Shown here: one piece after another, positions 55,494-64,000 of the stretch
Layout of the letters: each line of letters begins with the position of its first letter
How positions within the stretch are numbered: position 1 is the stretch's first letter
From: Flavilitoribacter nigricans DSM 23189 = NBRC 102662
GTDB taxonomy: Bacteria > Bacteroidota > Bacteroidia > Chitinophagales > Saprospiraceae
NCBI RefSeq assembly: GCF_002646595.1
Contig: NZ_PDUD01000034.1
Coordinates: forward strand, 122,884-186,883
Length of the DNA stretch: 64,000 bases
Direction: 5' to 3'
Notes under the pieces: model-generated
Database searches by the model: none
What the model was told of the DNA's origin: nothing
Seen by the model: only the letters and a program-made list of their open reading frames with translations
Made by a program: the position numbers and the translations under genes

Positions 55494-56579
55494 ATGAATA
55501 TGCCGAAAAATAAATTTTTTCAAATACTTGTCCTTTTGGGTGTTGTTTTGGGGTTTGCTTCCTGTAGTGAGGATATGCGGCAGGGATTGCGGCCGGTACC
55601 GACTGCTTACGGAAGGATCAACCAGTTGGTTGTAGTGGCGGACCAGGACGTTTGGGAAAGCCGGATCGGAGATTCGATCCGTTATTACTACGGTGCCGCT
55701 TACCCGATACTGCCGCAACCGGAACCCATCTTCGACATTGTCCACTTCACGCCCTACGATATGGAGGCCCAGCTTATGCGGCGGGAACTGAGAACCTATC
55801 TGATCGTAGCTAATCTTTCGGATGAAGAATCACCCACCTCCCAGATGATCCGGCAGGACCTGGGTACGGAAAAAGTACGCCGTTCTCAGGAGGATGAATC
55901 CTATAATGTAACCATCGGTCGGGATAAATGGGCCAAAGGTCAGTTACTGGCTTACCAGTTCGGCTGGACGGAAGACAAGTTAATTGACAATATCAAAGCT
56001 AATTTCCCCGCGATCTACAAGCGGATCGAACAGCGGGAACGCGACCGTATCGCCGCTACCATCTTCTTCCAGGGACAAAATCCAAAGATCCAGGACGAGG
56101 TAAGAAGCAAAATGGGAGCGGACATTAAAATCCCCAGCGATTATTTCGTAGCGATCAGTGACGATGAAGTGATCTGGCTGCGTAAGGAAACGGATGACCT
56201 CAGCTCTAACCTGCTCATCCACAAGCTGGCGTACAGCAACGAGAAACAATTGTCCAAAGAAGGGATCAAAGCTATCCGGGATTCCCTGGGTCGGAAATAC
56301 ATCTCCTCTACCCTGCCGAATACCTACATGCGGGTGAACGACATTGACCTGCCGATGCTTACGGAAGTGAAAACGATCCACAACCAGTACGCTCTGGAAG
56401 CACGCGGTATCTGGGAAATCGAGAACGACTTTATGGGTGGCGCCTTTGTGAGCTACCTGATCCACAATCCGAATAAAAATGAACTGCTGTTCATCGACGG
56501 TTTTGTACACGCTCCCGGCAAAGAAAAGCGGGACTTTATGGAACATCTCGAATACATCATGTCGACTACGGAGTACTAA
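55494..56579 (+). CDS. DUF4837 lipoprotein
   Basis: 361 residues with lipobox FASC (Cys23 or so) after the signal VVLGFASC. The mature part matches DUF4837: GRINQLVVVADQDVWES, YDMEAQLMRRELRTYLIVANL, and ALEARGIWEIENDFMGGAFVSYL. The function is unknown; it is widespread in Bacteroidota and likely sits in the outer membrane. A good terminator follows. Confidence 0.9.
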   Translation: MNMPKNKFFQILVLLGVVLGFASCSEDMRQGLRPVPTAYGRINQLVVVADQDVWESRIGDSIRYYYGAAYPILPQPEPIFDIVHFTPYDMEAQLMRRELRTYLIVANLSDEESPTSQMIRQDLGTEKVRRSQEDESYNVTIGRDKWAKGQLLAYQFGWTEDKLIDNIKANFPAIYKRIEQRERDRIAATIFFQGQNPKIQDEVRSKMGADIKIPSDYFVAISDDEVIWLRKETDDLSSNLLIHKLAYSNEKQLSKEGIKAIRDSLGRKYISSTLPNTYMRVNDIDLPMLTEVKTIHNQYALEARGIWEIENDFMGGAFVSYLIHNPNKNELLFIDGFVHAPGKEKRDFMEHLEYIMSTTEY

Positions 56580-56603
56580 ACGATCGCTGTAGTCCGGAAA
56601 GCA

Positions 56604-56650
56604 GAAAGTCGTAAGCTGTCCCATCGGGTGCTTACGACTTTCTTGTTTTT
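56604..56650 (+). terminator. Intrinsic terminator after the DUF4837 gene
   Basis: A perfect 13-bp stem (GAAAGTCGTAAGC, 56604-56616, with 56630-56642) has a 13-base loop and a T-rich tail (TTGTTTTTT). Its core AAGTCGTAA also occurs in the terminator at 291-325. Confidence 0.88.
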
Positions 56651-56729
56651 TGGGGTTACTCCAACTTCAGCCTTGCAGCGATAACCTCGGTATTCACTGG
56701 CTATGGATTATCGGGCCAGCTTCATCTTT

Positions 56730-57968
56730 TTATTCGTACCGCAGCGATTCGATCGGGTCCAGACGAGCAGCCTTAAGAGCCGGATACAAACCGGACAACA
56801 ACCCGATGCCCACACAGGTAGCCACCGCTACGGTGATCCAGAGCCAGGGAAACAGAAAACTGCCACCCATCAGGAAGGTTACGATATTTCCAACCAGAAC
56901 GCCCAGCAGAATACCGACAGCTCCGCCCATCAGGGTGATCAGTACCGCTTCGGTCAAAAACTGGATCATAATATTTCTCCGGGTAGCGCCTACAGCTTTA
57001 GTGATCCCGATCTCCCGGGTACGTTCCGTGACGCTCACCAGCATAATATTCATCAGGCCGATGGCCGCCCCGAGCAGGGTAACCAGACCGATACCGATCG
57101 CCGCCAGCCGGAAATACAGGGTATTTTCTTTGATAATATCGATCAGACCGTCGCTTTTGGAGATCTCAAAATCATTCTCCTCAAAAGCGGTCAATCCCCG
57201 CACGTTACGCAATACACTGGTTGCTTCGCCCACCGCCTGGTCCATTTTGGTCGGATCGTTAACGGCTACGAGCAGGTTATAATTCGTATTGGGAGTACCG
57301 TAGTACCGTTTCCCGGTTTGCAGCGGGATCAGGATACGGCGGTCTTCACTCTGATTCATGCTGGATCCCCGCTTGGCGGTCACCCCGATCACTTTAAACT
57401 TGATATTGCCCGCCGCAATGGTCTTATTCAATGCCTTTTCCGCATCTCCTCCAAACAGGTCCTGTACGATCTCATCCCCGATAATCGCCCGGTAACCGCC
57501 ATTCAAGGCTTCTGAAGCCGTAAAGTTCCGGCCAACTGCCATTTCGAATCCCTTGGCTTCCAGGTAATTTTCGTCAATCCCAAAGATCAGTACGTTGGGA
57601 TTGGTCTTTTCGTTCGCGTATTTGATCGTCGCATTACCGGTACAGTTCATCGAAACGGAGGTACGCACCGGAAAGATGTAGCGGTCTTTAAACTCCATCG
57701 CCTGATCAAAAGTGATCGGCTCTCCGCGCTTGGCTCTGCGGCCACGCCGGTTACCCTGTACGCCATCCCCCCGGGGATCCACATCGAAGGTATTGGCTCC
57801 CAGCGAAGAAAGATTACTGCTCAGCGAATAGATGGCACTGTCGATAGCGGTAAGGATGCCTACCAGGGCCATGATGCCGAAGGCAATGATCGTCAGGGTA
57901 AGAATAGCCCGCAGCCAGTTGGCGCGAACCGAACGAAATGCCAGTGAGATGTTTTCAAGTAAATTCAT
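56730..57968 (-). CDS. MacB/FtsX-type ABC transporter permease
   Basis: 412 residues: an N-terminal helix (about 18-40), a periplasmic MacB core domain (about 45-280), and three C-terminal helices with the FtsX signature ([29 protein letters not shown]). No ATPase gene lies adjacent, so it pairs with one elsewhere. It probably acts in export or envelope maintenance. Confidence 0.9.
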   Translation of the reverse strand: MNLLENISLAFRSVRANWLRAILTLTIIAFGIMALVGILTAIDSAIYSLSSNLSSLGANTFDVDPRGDGVQGNRRGRRAKRGEPITFDQAMEFKDRYIFPVRTSVSMNCTGNATIKYANEKTNPNVLIFGIDENYLEAKGFEMAVGRNFTASEALNGGYRAIIGDEIVQDLFGGDAEKALNKTIAAGNIKFKVIGVTAKRGSSMNQSEDRRILIPLQTGKRYYGTPNTNYNLLVAVNDPTKMDQAVGEATSVLRNVRGLTAFEENDFEISKSDGLIDIIKENTLYFRLAAIGIGLVTLLGAAIGLMNIMLVSVTERTREIGITKAVGATRRNIMIQFLTEAVLITLMGGAVGILLGVLVGNIVTFLMGGSFLFPWLWITVAVATCVGIGLLSGLYPALKAARLDPIESLRYE

Positions 57969-58165
57969 AACCGTATGATTCGATTTCCCGGCTTTAGATA
58001 TACGGGCCAGGGAACGGCCGAAATTACGAAGGCCCTGAAGAATAGGGGTAATTGTTAGATCAATGGGGGATGTTGGTAGACTAAAAAGGGCTGTGAGCTT
58101 GGGATAATAGGAAGTTCGGGCGGTCTATGGCTTTACTTCCCATTATCCCAATGCTGGAAGTTTAC

Positions 58166-59617
58166 TTACTTCTGCCGGTAATCCAAGGGAGGTTTCCGGT
58201 CTCCGACCAGCGATTCATATTCGAAATCTTCTCCGCAGCGGCGGTCCAGTTCCTCTTTGGCTTCTTTGGTCACGTTCGGATTTTTGAAGATATCCATGGC
58301 CGTCAGGGCGATGGTCTTAGCCGCCACCATCATTCCCTTGTGACCGATACTCATGCCGCCGGCGGCAACCGCCTGCCAGCTGTGAGCCGCCGTGCCGGGC
58401 GCCCAGGTAGCTGCACCCAGACCCGCCGTGGGTACCACCCAACTGATGTCACCGACATCCGTAGAAGCATAACCGCCGCGTTCCCGAACGGTGAAGGGCA
58501 TAATATTTTCGGCGGATTTCGGGGTCAGTCCGCGGGCATTATAGGTTTCCATGATCTTTTCGGCAAAAGCGGTCTCTTCGGCATCGTAACTTACGCCACC
58601 GACCACTTCCAGATTCTGGTGCATCATTTTACCCAGCGTTTCGTTGGGCAGCAAATTATACAATCCGGTGATCACTTCGTATTCCATTTTGGTGCCGGTG
58701 CCTTTAGCGGCACCTTCGGCTATTTCGATCAAACGGTCGAAAATATTTTTCACTTCGGCCACATCCGGGTGGCGGGCGTAGTAATACACCTCGGCGAAAG
58801 CGGGCACCACATTGGGCGCATCGCCACCCTGGGTGATGACGTAGTGGATACGGGAGTCCGGCTCAACGTGTTCCCGCATGAGGTTGGCCATGTAGTTCAT
58901 GGCTTCCACTCCGTCCAGCGCCGAACGGCCCACCCAGGGCGCTCCGGCCGCGTGGGCAGCTACTCCGTAGAAGCGAAATTTACCCGTTTTGATCGCCAGT
59001 GAAGATCCGGCGTCCGCACTGTTCATGCTGGAAGGATGCCAGTGCAGTACCGCATCCACATCGTCGAACAGGCCGGCCCTTACCATGAATACTTTACCGC
59101 CACCGCCTTCTTCAGCCGGCGTACCGTACAGCCGAATGGTTCCGGCGGTATTGGTCTCTTCCATCCACTTTTTGGTTGCGATGGCCGCCGCTACGGAGCC
59201 GGCGCCGAAGAGGTGATGCCCGCAGGCATGTCCGGCACTAACTTCTTCTCTTTTTTGCTGGTAAGGTACCGCTGCCTGGGAAAGTCCGGGCAGGGCATCA
59301 AATTCGGCCAGGATGGCGATGACGGGTTTACCGGAGCCAAAGGAGGCAACAAAGTCCGTAGGGAGTTCGTCGGAACCGTCATTCAGGGCGAAGCCCGCTT
59401 TACGCAATTCGTCTTTGAGCAAGGCCGAGCTTTTTTCTTCTTCGTAACCCAATTCCGACCATTCCCAGATCCGGTGGGCGCAGTCGGCAAAATGGTCTTT
59501 CTGGGATTCCAGATATTGTACCACTTTTTTCTTCTCTGCACTCAGTCCGGACTGAGCGGTCAGCAGTCCGCTCCAGGCCAATGCCAGGCAGACGAGGGCA
59601 ATTGTGTGTGTTTTCAT
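58166..59617 (-). CDS. Secreted M20 amidohydrolase (AbgB-like)
   Basis: 483 residues with signal peptide (MKTHTIALVCLALAWSGLL, AQ cleavage). Metal-site motif GHACGHHLFGAG, acidic TPAEEGGGGK, and the dimerisation domain (AHAAGAPWVGRSALDGVE) identify the M20/amidohydrolase family, nearest to p-aminobenzoyl-glutamate hydrolase B. It would cleave amide bonds of small peptides or acyl-amino acids in the periplasm. It follows the next gene by 15 bases, forming a two-gene unit. Confidence 0.9.
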   Translation of the reverse strand: MKTHTIALVCLALAWSGLLTAQSGLSAEKKKVVQYLESQKDHFADCAHRIWEWSELGYEEEKSSALLKDELRKAGFALNDGSDELPTDFVASFGSGKPVIAILAEFDALPGLSQAAVPYQQKREEVSAGHACGHHLFGAGSVAAAIATKKWMEETNTAGTIRLYGTPAEEGGGGKVFMVRAGLFDDVDAVLHWHPSSMNSADAGSSLAIKTGKFRFYGVAAHAAGAPWVGRSALDGVEAMNYMANLMREHVEPDSRIHYVITQGGDAPNVVPAFAEVYYYARHPDVAEVKNIFDRLIEIAEGAAKGTGTKMEYEVITGLYNLLPNETLGKMMHQNLEVVGGVSYDAEETAFAEKIMETYNARGLTPKSAENIMPFTVRERGGYASTDVGDISWVVPTAGLGAATWAPGTAAHSWQAVAAGGMSIGHKGMMVAAKTIALTAMDIFKNPNVTKEAKEELDRRCGEDFEYESLVGDRKPPLDYRQK

Positions 59618-59632
59618 ACTAATCCATGTTTT

Positions 59633-61147
59633 TTATAATCCGGTGGTCAATATACCCAAACAAGTTCTAACTCCACTAAAATAGTTGCCGATACGCAGGT
59701 TTTCGTTGGGACTGTGCTGATTGTTATCGGGGTTTACCAGCGGCACCAACACCGCCGGCACATCCAGCGTTTTCACAAACGGGGCAATGGGCACCGAGCC
59801 ACCGTGGGTCCGGATCAGGATAGGGCTTTTGCCGAAAGTATGCGTCATGGCACGCTCCAGCCACTTGCCCGTGGGCGAATCCATGTCCGTCCGGAAAGCC
59901 GCGTAGGAGATCTGGTATCCCATCGACAACAAACGGGGATGAGCGGCCCTTTCAGCATCCGTAGGTTCCTCCTCCAGAATATGATAACCTTCCGAACGAA
60001 TGTAATCCCGCAGCAGGCCGATCAGATGCTCCGGATCACTTTCCCGCACGAGACGAATGTCCAGATTGGCCACCGCTGCTGCCGGCACGATCGTACGGGC
60101 CGCCGCTCCCACCCAACCGGAAGACAGGCCCCGAATGTTCAGCGACGGATACTGCAATGACTCCTGCAGGGTATTGCCGACGGCGTCCGGTTCGGCAATG
60201 CCTAATTTTTTATTGATGGCCTCGAGATCATCCGGCACCTGTTCGAGCGCCGTGCGCGCCTCGGGGTCGATGCTGATGCCATCGTACCAACCCGGAATGG
60301 TCACTCTACCCTGATCGTCTTTCATACCGGCCAATAACTGGGCCAGGCGCAATGCTGGATTGGGTGCATAATTTCCGTAGTGACCGCTGTGTTGGGGCAC
60401 CCTGGGACCGTAGGTGGTGAGGCGTACCGTGGCGATCCCGCGGGCACCGAATACCAGGGTGGGCGCATTGGAAATATGGGGCGGCCCATCCAGAATGATG
60501 AGGTGATCGGCCGCCAGTTTGTCGCGGTGCACTTCTACGGCCGGCGGCAGATTGGGCGATCCCATTTCCTCTTCGCAGTCCATGATGAGCTTAATGTTGT
60601 ATAGAGGCGACTTCCCGGCCTCTTTCATCGCATCCCAGGCCGCCAGGAACATATTGATCGGCCCTTTGGCGTCTGATGCAGATCGGGCAAATATGCGCCA
60701 GTCCGGATTGGGTTCGGCGTACAGTTTTTTCAGCTCTATCGCTTCCCAGGCTCCGTCGGCCTGTTGTTGTTTCAAAGTAGGCGTGAACGGATTCACCTGC
60801 TGCCATTTGCCCGGATCTACCGGCTGGCCGTCTACCTGTACGTAGATGAGCACGGTGGGCAATGCGGGATCCTGTTGGTATCTGGCCAGTACCAGATCAA
60901 TACCACCGGTCGACAGGCGTTCTACGGTAAAATCGCGTTTGCCGAATGCTTTTTCCAGCCAGGCAATGTTGTGTTCCAATTGCTCGGGAAAATGGGCGTC
61001 ATTCGGCAAAGACAGGAATTCTACCAACTCCGGCAGAGTCTGCCGGGCGTGTTTTTCAGCTAGCTGCTCGATGCGCTGCGTGGAAAGATCCTGGGCCAGG
61101 GCCCATAAAGGAAACGAGAAAAGTAGAATGGTTAACAGGCGTTGCAT
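59633..61147 (-). CDS. Secreted M20 family dipeptidase
   Basis: 504 residues with signal peptide (MQRLLTILLFSFPLWALA). Motifs: VLIYVQVDGQPVDP, ARSASDAKGPINM, DCEEEMGSPNL (acidic base and metal ligand pair) and the lid region THGGSVPIAPF. This is the CNDP-like M20 dipeptidase group, a zinc exopeptidase. Paired with another M20 gene, it suggests periplasmic peptide use. Confidence 0.9.
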   Translation of the reverse strand: MQRLLTILLFSFPLWALAQDLSTQRIEQLAEKHARQTLPELVEFLSLPNDAHFPEQLEHNIAWLEKAFGKRDFTVERLSTGGIDLVLARYQQDPALPTVLIYVQVDGQPVDPGKWQQVNPFTPTLKQQQADGAWEAIELKKLYAEPNPDWRIFARSASDAKGPINMFLAAWDAMKEAGKSPLYNIKLIMDCEEEMGSPNLPPAVEVHRDKLAADHLIILDGPPHISNAPTLVFGARGIATVRLTTYGPRVPQHSGHYGNYAPNPALRLAQLLAGMKDDQGRVTIPGWYDGISIDPEARTALEQVPDDLEAINKKLGIAEPDAVGNTLQESLQYPSLNIRGLSSGWVGAAARTIVPAAAVANLDIRLVRESDPEHLIGLLRDYIRSEGYHILEEEPTDAERAAHPRLLSMGYQISYAAFRTDMDSPTGKWLERAMTHTFGKSPILIRTHGGSVPIAPFVKTLDVPAVLVPLVNPDNNQHSPNENLRIGNYFSGVRTCLGILTTGL

Positions 61148-61242
61148 ACGGGTGATGGGTTGAAATTAAGATCTTGAAAATTACAAAAATATCCTACGCT
61201 GATCATACATCGGTTATCTTTACCCCAAAAACCACCCTTGAT

Positions 61243-62457
61243 ATGAACGATCAGTTTTATCAGCAATTTCCGGCTTTACAACGCGAACAGGACGGGAAAA
61301 CCTTCGTTTTTCTGGACGGCCCGGCCGGTACCCAGGTGCCCAACAGCGTTATCGACGCGATCAGCCACTACTATAAAAACAGCAATGCCAACAGTCATGG
61401 CGCCTTTATTACCACCCGGGAAACGGATGAGATCCTGGACGGTACCCGCGAAAAAGTAGCCGCTTTCCTGGGAGCGGAGGGCCCGCATACGATCTCTTTC
61501 GGGCAGAACATGACCAGCCTGAACTTTTCCCTGAGTCGGGCGATCGGACGGGCCCTGCGACCCGGAGACGAGATCCTCATCACCCAGCTGGACCACGAAT
61601 CCAACCGTGGCCCCTGGATTAGCCTGCGGGATCAGGGTGTTATCGTCAAGGAAATCCCCCTGCTGCCGGAAGGGGTACTGGATTATGAAGCGCTGGAATA
61701 TCTGCTTTCCGATCGCACGCGCCTCGTTGCGATGGGTTGGGCCTCCAATATTTTCGGAACGGTTAATCAGGTCCGTAAAGTGCGAAAATTAACCCACCAG
61801 GCGGGGGCGTGGCTCCTACTGGACGCCGTGCATTATGCCCCGCACTTTCCGATCGATGTGCAGGAGGTGGGTTGCGATTTCCTGTTGTGTTCTGCCTATA
61901 AGTTCTACGGACCGCACGTGGGGCTCCTCTACGCCCGGCCCGGCCTGCTGGATCGCCTTCAGCCCGATCGGCTACGGACGACCTACCAGCACGCGCCCTA
62001 CAGTATCGAGACCGGCACCCTCAACCACGCCGCAATTGCCGGCGTACAGGCTGCGATCGACTTTATTGCATCCTACGGAACGGGAGACAGTCTGCGCCAG
62101 CAACTGCTCAGCAGCATGCAGTCGCTCCGACAGTACGAACAACAACAGTTTGAGGAATTGTATAATGGACTGGCGGCCATTGAGGGCGTAAAGATCTACG
62201 GACCGGGTATCGATGTACCGGACCGGGCACCCACGATCGCCTTCAATCTTCCGAATATGAACGCCGACGAAGCCTGTGAGAAACTGGCCAAGCATCACAT
62301 TTTTGCCTGGTCCGGCCATTTTTACGCCATTCGTTCCACCGAGGTATTGGGACTGGCGGAACAGGGCGGCGTTATTCGAATGGGTATTTCGGGTTATATG
62401 CGACCGGAGGAGATCCGGCGGACCCTGGAAGTAGTGAAAAGCCTGGCAGCTCAGTGA
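61243..62457 (+). CDS. Class V aminotransferase / cysteine desulfurase-like protein
   Basis: 404 residues. The PLP-binding Lys is in LLCSAYKFYGPHVGLLYA, with the upstream aspartate in LLLDAVHYAPHFPIDV and a histidine in QLDHESNRGPW. The N-terminus FVFLDGPAGTQVPNSVIDA and ARGGVIRMGISGYM-type end (GGVIRMGISGYMRPEE) fit NifS/CsdA-like enzymes; no clear cysteine loop for desulfurase activity is visible, so the true substrate is uncertain. ATG 61243 is chosen over the upstream frame. Confidence 0.88.
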   Translation: MNDQFYQQFPALQREQDGKTFVFLDGPAGTQVPNSVIDAISHYYKNSNANSHGAFITTRETDEILDGTREKVAAFLGAEGPHTISFGQNMTSLNFSLSRAIGRALRPGDEILITQLDHESNRGPWISLRDQGVIVKEIPLLPEGVLDYEALEYLLSDRTRLVAMGWASNIFGTVNQVRKVRKLTHQAGAWLLLDAVHYAPHFPIDVQEVGCDFLLCSAYKFYGPHVGLLYARPGLLDRLQPDRLRTTYQHAPYSIETGTLNHAAIAGVQAAIDFIASYGTGDSLRQQLLSSMQSLRQYEQQQFEELYNGLAAIEGVKIYGPGIDVPDRAPTIAFNLPNMNADEACEKLAKHHIFAWSGHFYAIRSTEVLGLAEQGGVIRMGISGYMRPEEIRRTLEVVKSLAAQ

Positions 62458-62478
62458 TCAGCATAGCAGCAATAGCGG

Positions 62479-62527
62479 AATAAGCGTGATCCCGGATCTC
62501 ACGCGGAGACCAGCGATCACGCTTATT
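62479..62527. terminator. Hairpin between convergent genes
   Basis: A perfect 13-bp stem (AATAAGCGTGATC, 62479-62491, with 62515-62527) has a 23-base loop. Only short T tracts flank it, so it may be a weak bidirectional terminator between the aminotransferase and the PfkB gene. Confidence 0.55.
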
Positions 62528-62540
62528 TTGCAATGCCCAT

Positions 62541-63461
62541 TTAGAGTTTGGCGTCAAAATTTACCAAACGAACGAAGCGGGTGATCCGCTCGGTAATTTC
62601 ATCGTCCGTCAAACCTTTGAGCCGCTCAATGCCGAATTTCTCCACGCAGAAACTGGCCATGGCCGAACCGTAAATAACGGCTCTTTTCATGTTCTCGAAA
62701 GAAGTATCTTCCGTAGAAGCGATATAGCCCATGAAACCGCCGGCAAAAGTATCGCCGGCACCGGTGGGATCAAACACTTCGGCCAGCGGCAACGCCGGAG
62801 CAAAGAAGATATGCTCTCCTTCGAACAGCAATGCGCCATGTTCACCTTTTTTGATCACCAGGTATTTGGGCCCCATTTTATGGATGGCAGCGGCGGCCTT
62901 CACCAGGGAATACTGACCGGAAAGCTGGCGGGCTTCTTCATCGTTGATGATGAGTACATCGATCATTTTCAGCACTTCCATCAATTCATCCAGGGCCGTA
63001 TTCATCCAGAAGTTCATCGTATCCAGCGCGATCAACTTGGGTTTGCTTTCCAGTTGATCGATCACCTGCTTTTGGATAGAAGGCGTAAGGTTACCCAGCA
63101 TCAGATAATCGCTCTTTTTATAGCTCGCGGGCAGTACCGGATCGAACTTAGCCAACACATTCAGTTGGGTGTCCAGGGTATCCCGGGCGTTCATGTTATC
63201 GTGGTAGCGGCCGGCCCAAAAGAAGGATTTTTCGCCACGCATCACCTGGAGGCCTTCCAGGTCAATGCCTCTCGACCGCATATAGTCCAGTTCTTCTTTT
63301 GGAAAATCATCGCCGATCACGGAAACTATTTTCAGTTGATCGGTGTAATAAGAAGCAGCAAGTGCAATATAGGTGGCTGCGCCTCCAACGATCTTTTCGG
63401 CCCGGCCAAAGGGCGTCTCGATATCGTCAAAAGCGACAGTGCCGACAGTGAGTAAACTCAT
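62541..63461 (-). CDS. PfkB family carbohydrate kinase
   Basis: 306 residues. The second family signature DPTGAGDTFAGGF holds the catalytic Asp237; the first glycine motif is GGAATYIALAASYY. It phosphorylates a sugar, nucleoside or similar small alcohol; RYHDNMNARDTLDTQLN resembles the adenosine/ribokinase-like members of Bacteroidota. The substrate is unknown. Its start lies about 100 bases from tRNA-Asn on the other strand. Confidence 0.9.
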   Translation of the reverse strand: MSLLTVGTVAFDDIETPFGRAEKIVGGAATYIALAASYYTDQLKIVSVIGDDFPKEELDYMRSRGIDLEGLQVMRGEKSFFWAGRYHDNMNARDTLDTQLNVLAKFDPVLPASYKKSDYLMLGNLTPSIQKQVIDQLESKPKLIALDTMNFWMNTALDELMEVLKMIDVLIINDEEARQLSGQYSLVKAAAAIHKMGPKYLVIKKGEHGALLFEGEHIFFAPALPLAEVFDPTGAGDTFAGGFMGYIASTEDTSFENMKRAVIYGSAMASFCVEKFGIERLKGLTDDEITERITRFVRLVNFDAKL

Positions 63462-63496
63462 CGAAATTTATTTTTGTAAAAATTTTCGCACAAATA

Positions 63497-63527
63497 TTGC
63501 ACAATTATTTTGAATGTACTACATTTG
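63497..63527 (+). promoter_or_regulatory. Promoter of tRNA-Asn
   Basis: TTG (63497-63499) and TACATTTG (63520-63527, exact TAnnTTTG) are 20 bases apart, the Bacteroidota arrangement. Transcription would start near 63533, some 34 bases before the tRNA. Confidence 0.7.
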
Positions 63528-63566
63528 CACCGCTCTTTTAAAGAAAGGAGATTTTGAAACCTAGTT

Positions 63567-63640
63567 GCCTCAGTAGCTCAGCTGGTTAGAGCGGCGGACT
63601 GTTAATCCGTAGGTCGTAGGTTCGAGCCCTACCTGAGGCG
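63567..63640 (+). tRNA. tRNA-Asn (GTT)
   Basis: Acceptor stem GCCTCAG with CTGAGGC (63567-63573, 63633-63639), D arm TAGCTCAGCTGGTTAGAGC, anticodon GTT at 63601-63603, T loop TTCGAGC. 74 bases, no encoded CCA. Confidence 0.97.
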
Positions 63641-63713
63641 CTTCTTTTTGCTGATCTGCTTGATTTATTTTCATTTTTTTGTTAAAAAATTAAGTAGATA
63701 TCGCGAAGGTTTT

Positions 63714-63721
63714 TAGCTTTG
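63714..63721 (+). promoter_or_regulatory. Putative -7 box before the second tRNA group
   Basis: TAGCTTTG is an exact TAnnTTTG match, 37 bases before the tRNA-Lys-like sequence. No clear -33 TTG is found at the expected distance. Confidence 0.4.
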
Positions 63722-63757
63722 CGCTCGCTTTGAAAGAAAGCGTTTGCATTGCAAGCC

Positions 63758-63829
63758 GGACAGTTAGCTCAGTTGGTTCAGAGCATCCCGATTTTATCGG
63801 GAGGGTCGGATTAAAAGAGTTACTGTTCT
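63758..63829 (+). pseudogene. tRNA-Lys(TTT)-like sequence with lost T arm
   Basis: Full acceptor pairing GGACAGT with ACTGTTC (63758-63764, 63822-63828; one G-U), D arm, and an anticodon stem TCCCG/CGGGA with loop ATTTTAT and anticodon TTT (63793-63795) are intact. The 19 bases that should hold the variable and T arms (63803-63821) have no TTCGA loop. It is three bases short and is probably not functional. Confidence 0.65.
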
Positions 63830-63836
63830 GAGGTTT

Positions 63837-63911
63837 GGGCGGTTAGCTCAGTTGGTTCAGAGCACCTGGTTTACACCCAGGGGGTCGGGAGTTCGAGTCT
63901 CTCACCGCCCA
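63837..63911 (+). tRNA. tRNA-Val (TAC)
   Basis: Acceptor GGGCGGT with ACCGCCC (63837-63843, 63904-63910), D arm TTAGCTCAGTTGGTTCAGAG, anticodon TAC at 63872-63874 in stem CCTGG/CCAGG, and T loop TTCGAGT. 75 bases, no encoded CCA. Confidence 0.97.
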
Positions 63912-63916
63912 CTATA

Positions 63917-63955
63917 AAAAGCACTATAGCCATGTCGGTTGTAGTGCTTTTTTTA
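63917..63955 (+). terminator. Terminator after tRNA-Val
   Basis: A 10-bp core stem (AAAAGCACTA, 63917-63926, with 63942-63951), extended by wobble pairs inward, is followed by a T run. Confidence 0.85.
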
Positions 63956-63978
63956 TTCTAGCTTATTCAAATCAACCG

Positions 63979-64000
63979 AATTTAGTGCTCAGTTGGTTCA
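63979..64000 (+). other. tRNA-like D-arm fragment at the window edge
   Basis: The last bases end in GCTCAGTTGGTTCA, identical to the D arm of the tRNAs just upstream, but with an extra base in TTAGTGCTCAG where TTAGCTCAG is expected. It may be another degraded or interrupted tRNA; the rest lies outside the window. Confidence 0.4.

Overview
The window looks like chromosomal DNA of a GC-moderate (roughly half G+C by eye) member of the Bacteroidota, most likely a Saprospiria/Lewinella-type marine bacterium. This is inferred from family content: a Bat aerotolerance operon, DUF4837, DUF2188 and DUF5655 proteins, a PorE-like OmpA/PD40 protein, an OMP_b-brl_3 receptor, and an atpD-atpC pair away from other ATP synthase genes. 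Several promoters also match the Bacteroidota pattern TTG-N19-21-TAnnTTTG, and Shine-Dalgarno signals are poor. Species cannot be named from the sequence alone.

Layout. 1-2942: the tail of an outer-membrane barrel gene, a bidirectional terminator, and a two-gene minus-strand unit (unknown secreted protein, then PorE-like OmpA protein). 3191-11850: a plus-strand Bat operon (MoxR, DUF58, BatD-like, BatA, BatB, BatC, short BatD-like, BatD). It is interrupted by an inverted heptamer repeat array (4191-4307) and by a 155-bp MITE-like element at the batB stop codon (8411-8565). 11999-15323: a DUF2807 protein, an M15-type peptidase, and an ECF sigma / small membrane protein / Spy-like cluster. 15474-18932: an IorA/IorB-type molybdenum hydroxylase and a DUF429 protein. 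19-27.5 kb: bactofilin, a large BNR propeller protein, a cold-shock-domain protein, a PIG-L/CBM9 fusion, DUF2188, and a LamG/purple-acid-phosphatase-like enzyme.

28.5-34.6 kb, minus strand: the most interesting locus. It is a Dlt/alginate-acetylation-like acyl transfer operon holding a methyltransferase-AMP-ligase fusion, an AMP ligase with a fused carrier domain, a MBOAT, a 47-residue membrane microprotein with a C-terminal tyrosine, and an SGNH-like protein. Together they look like a complete route that activates an acyl group, carries it across the membrane and attaches it to an envelope polymer. The substrate cannot be read from the sequence.

34.7-43.3 kb: small accessory genes (GNAT, ABA4-like, DUF5655, thioredoxin, two AraC regulators, lipoprotein, SnoaL-like, acyltransferase 3, PhnA-like) leading to atpC and atpD (43012-45030). 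After a 750-bp gene-free stretch comes a three-gene type I secretion-like operon (45781-50435). Its ABC protein has lost all the canonical ATPase motifs. 50.5-62.5 kb holds an outer-membrane receptor, a beta-lactamase-fold hydrolase, an orphan LytTR regulator, DUF4837, a MacB-like permease, two M20 peptidases and a class V aminotransferase. The end carries a PfkB kinase, tRNA-Asn, a tRNA-Lys-like pseudogene, tRNA-Val and a tRNA-like fragment cut by the window edge.

No intact insertion sequence, rRNA, CRISPR array or phage was seen. Three degenerate 7-8-bp tandem arrays (4191-4307, 12700-12754, 40900-40947) mark intergenic spacers.
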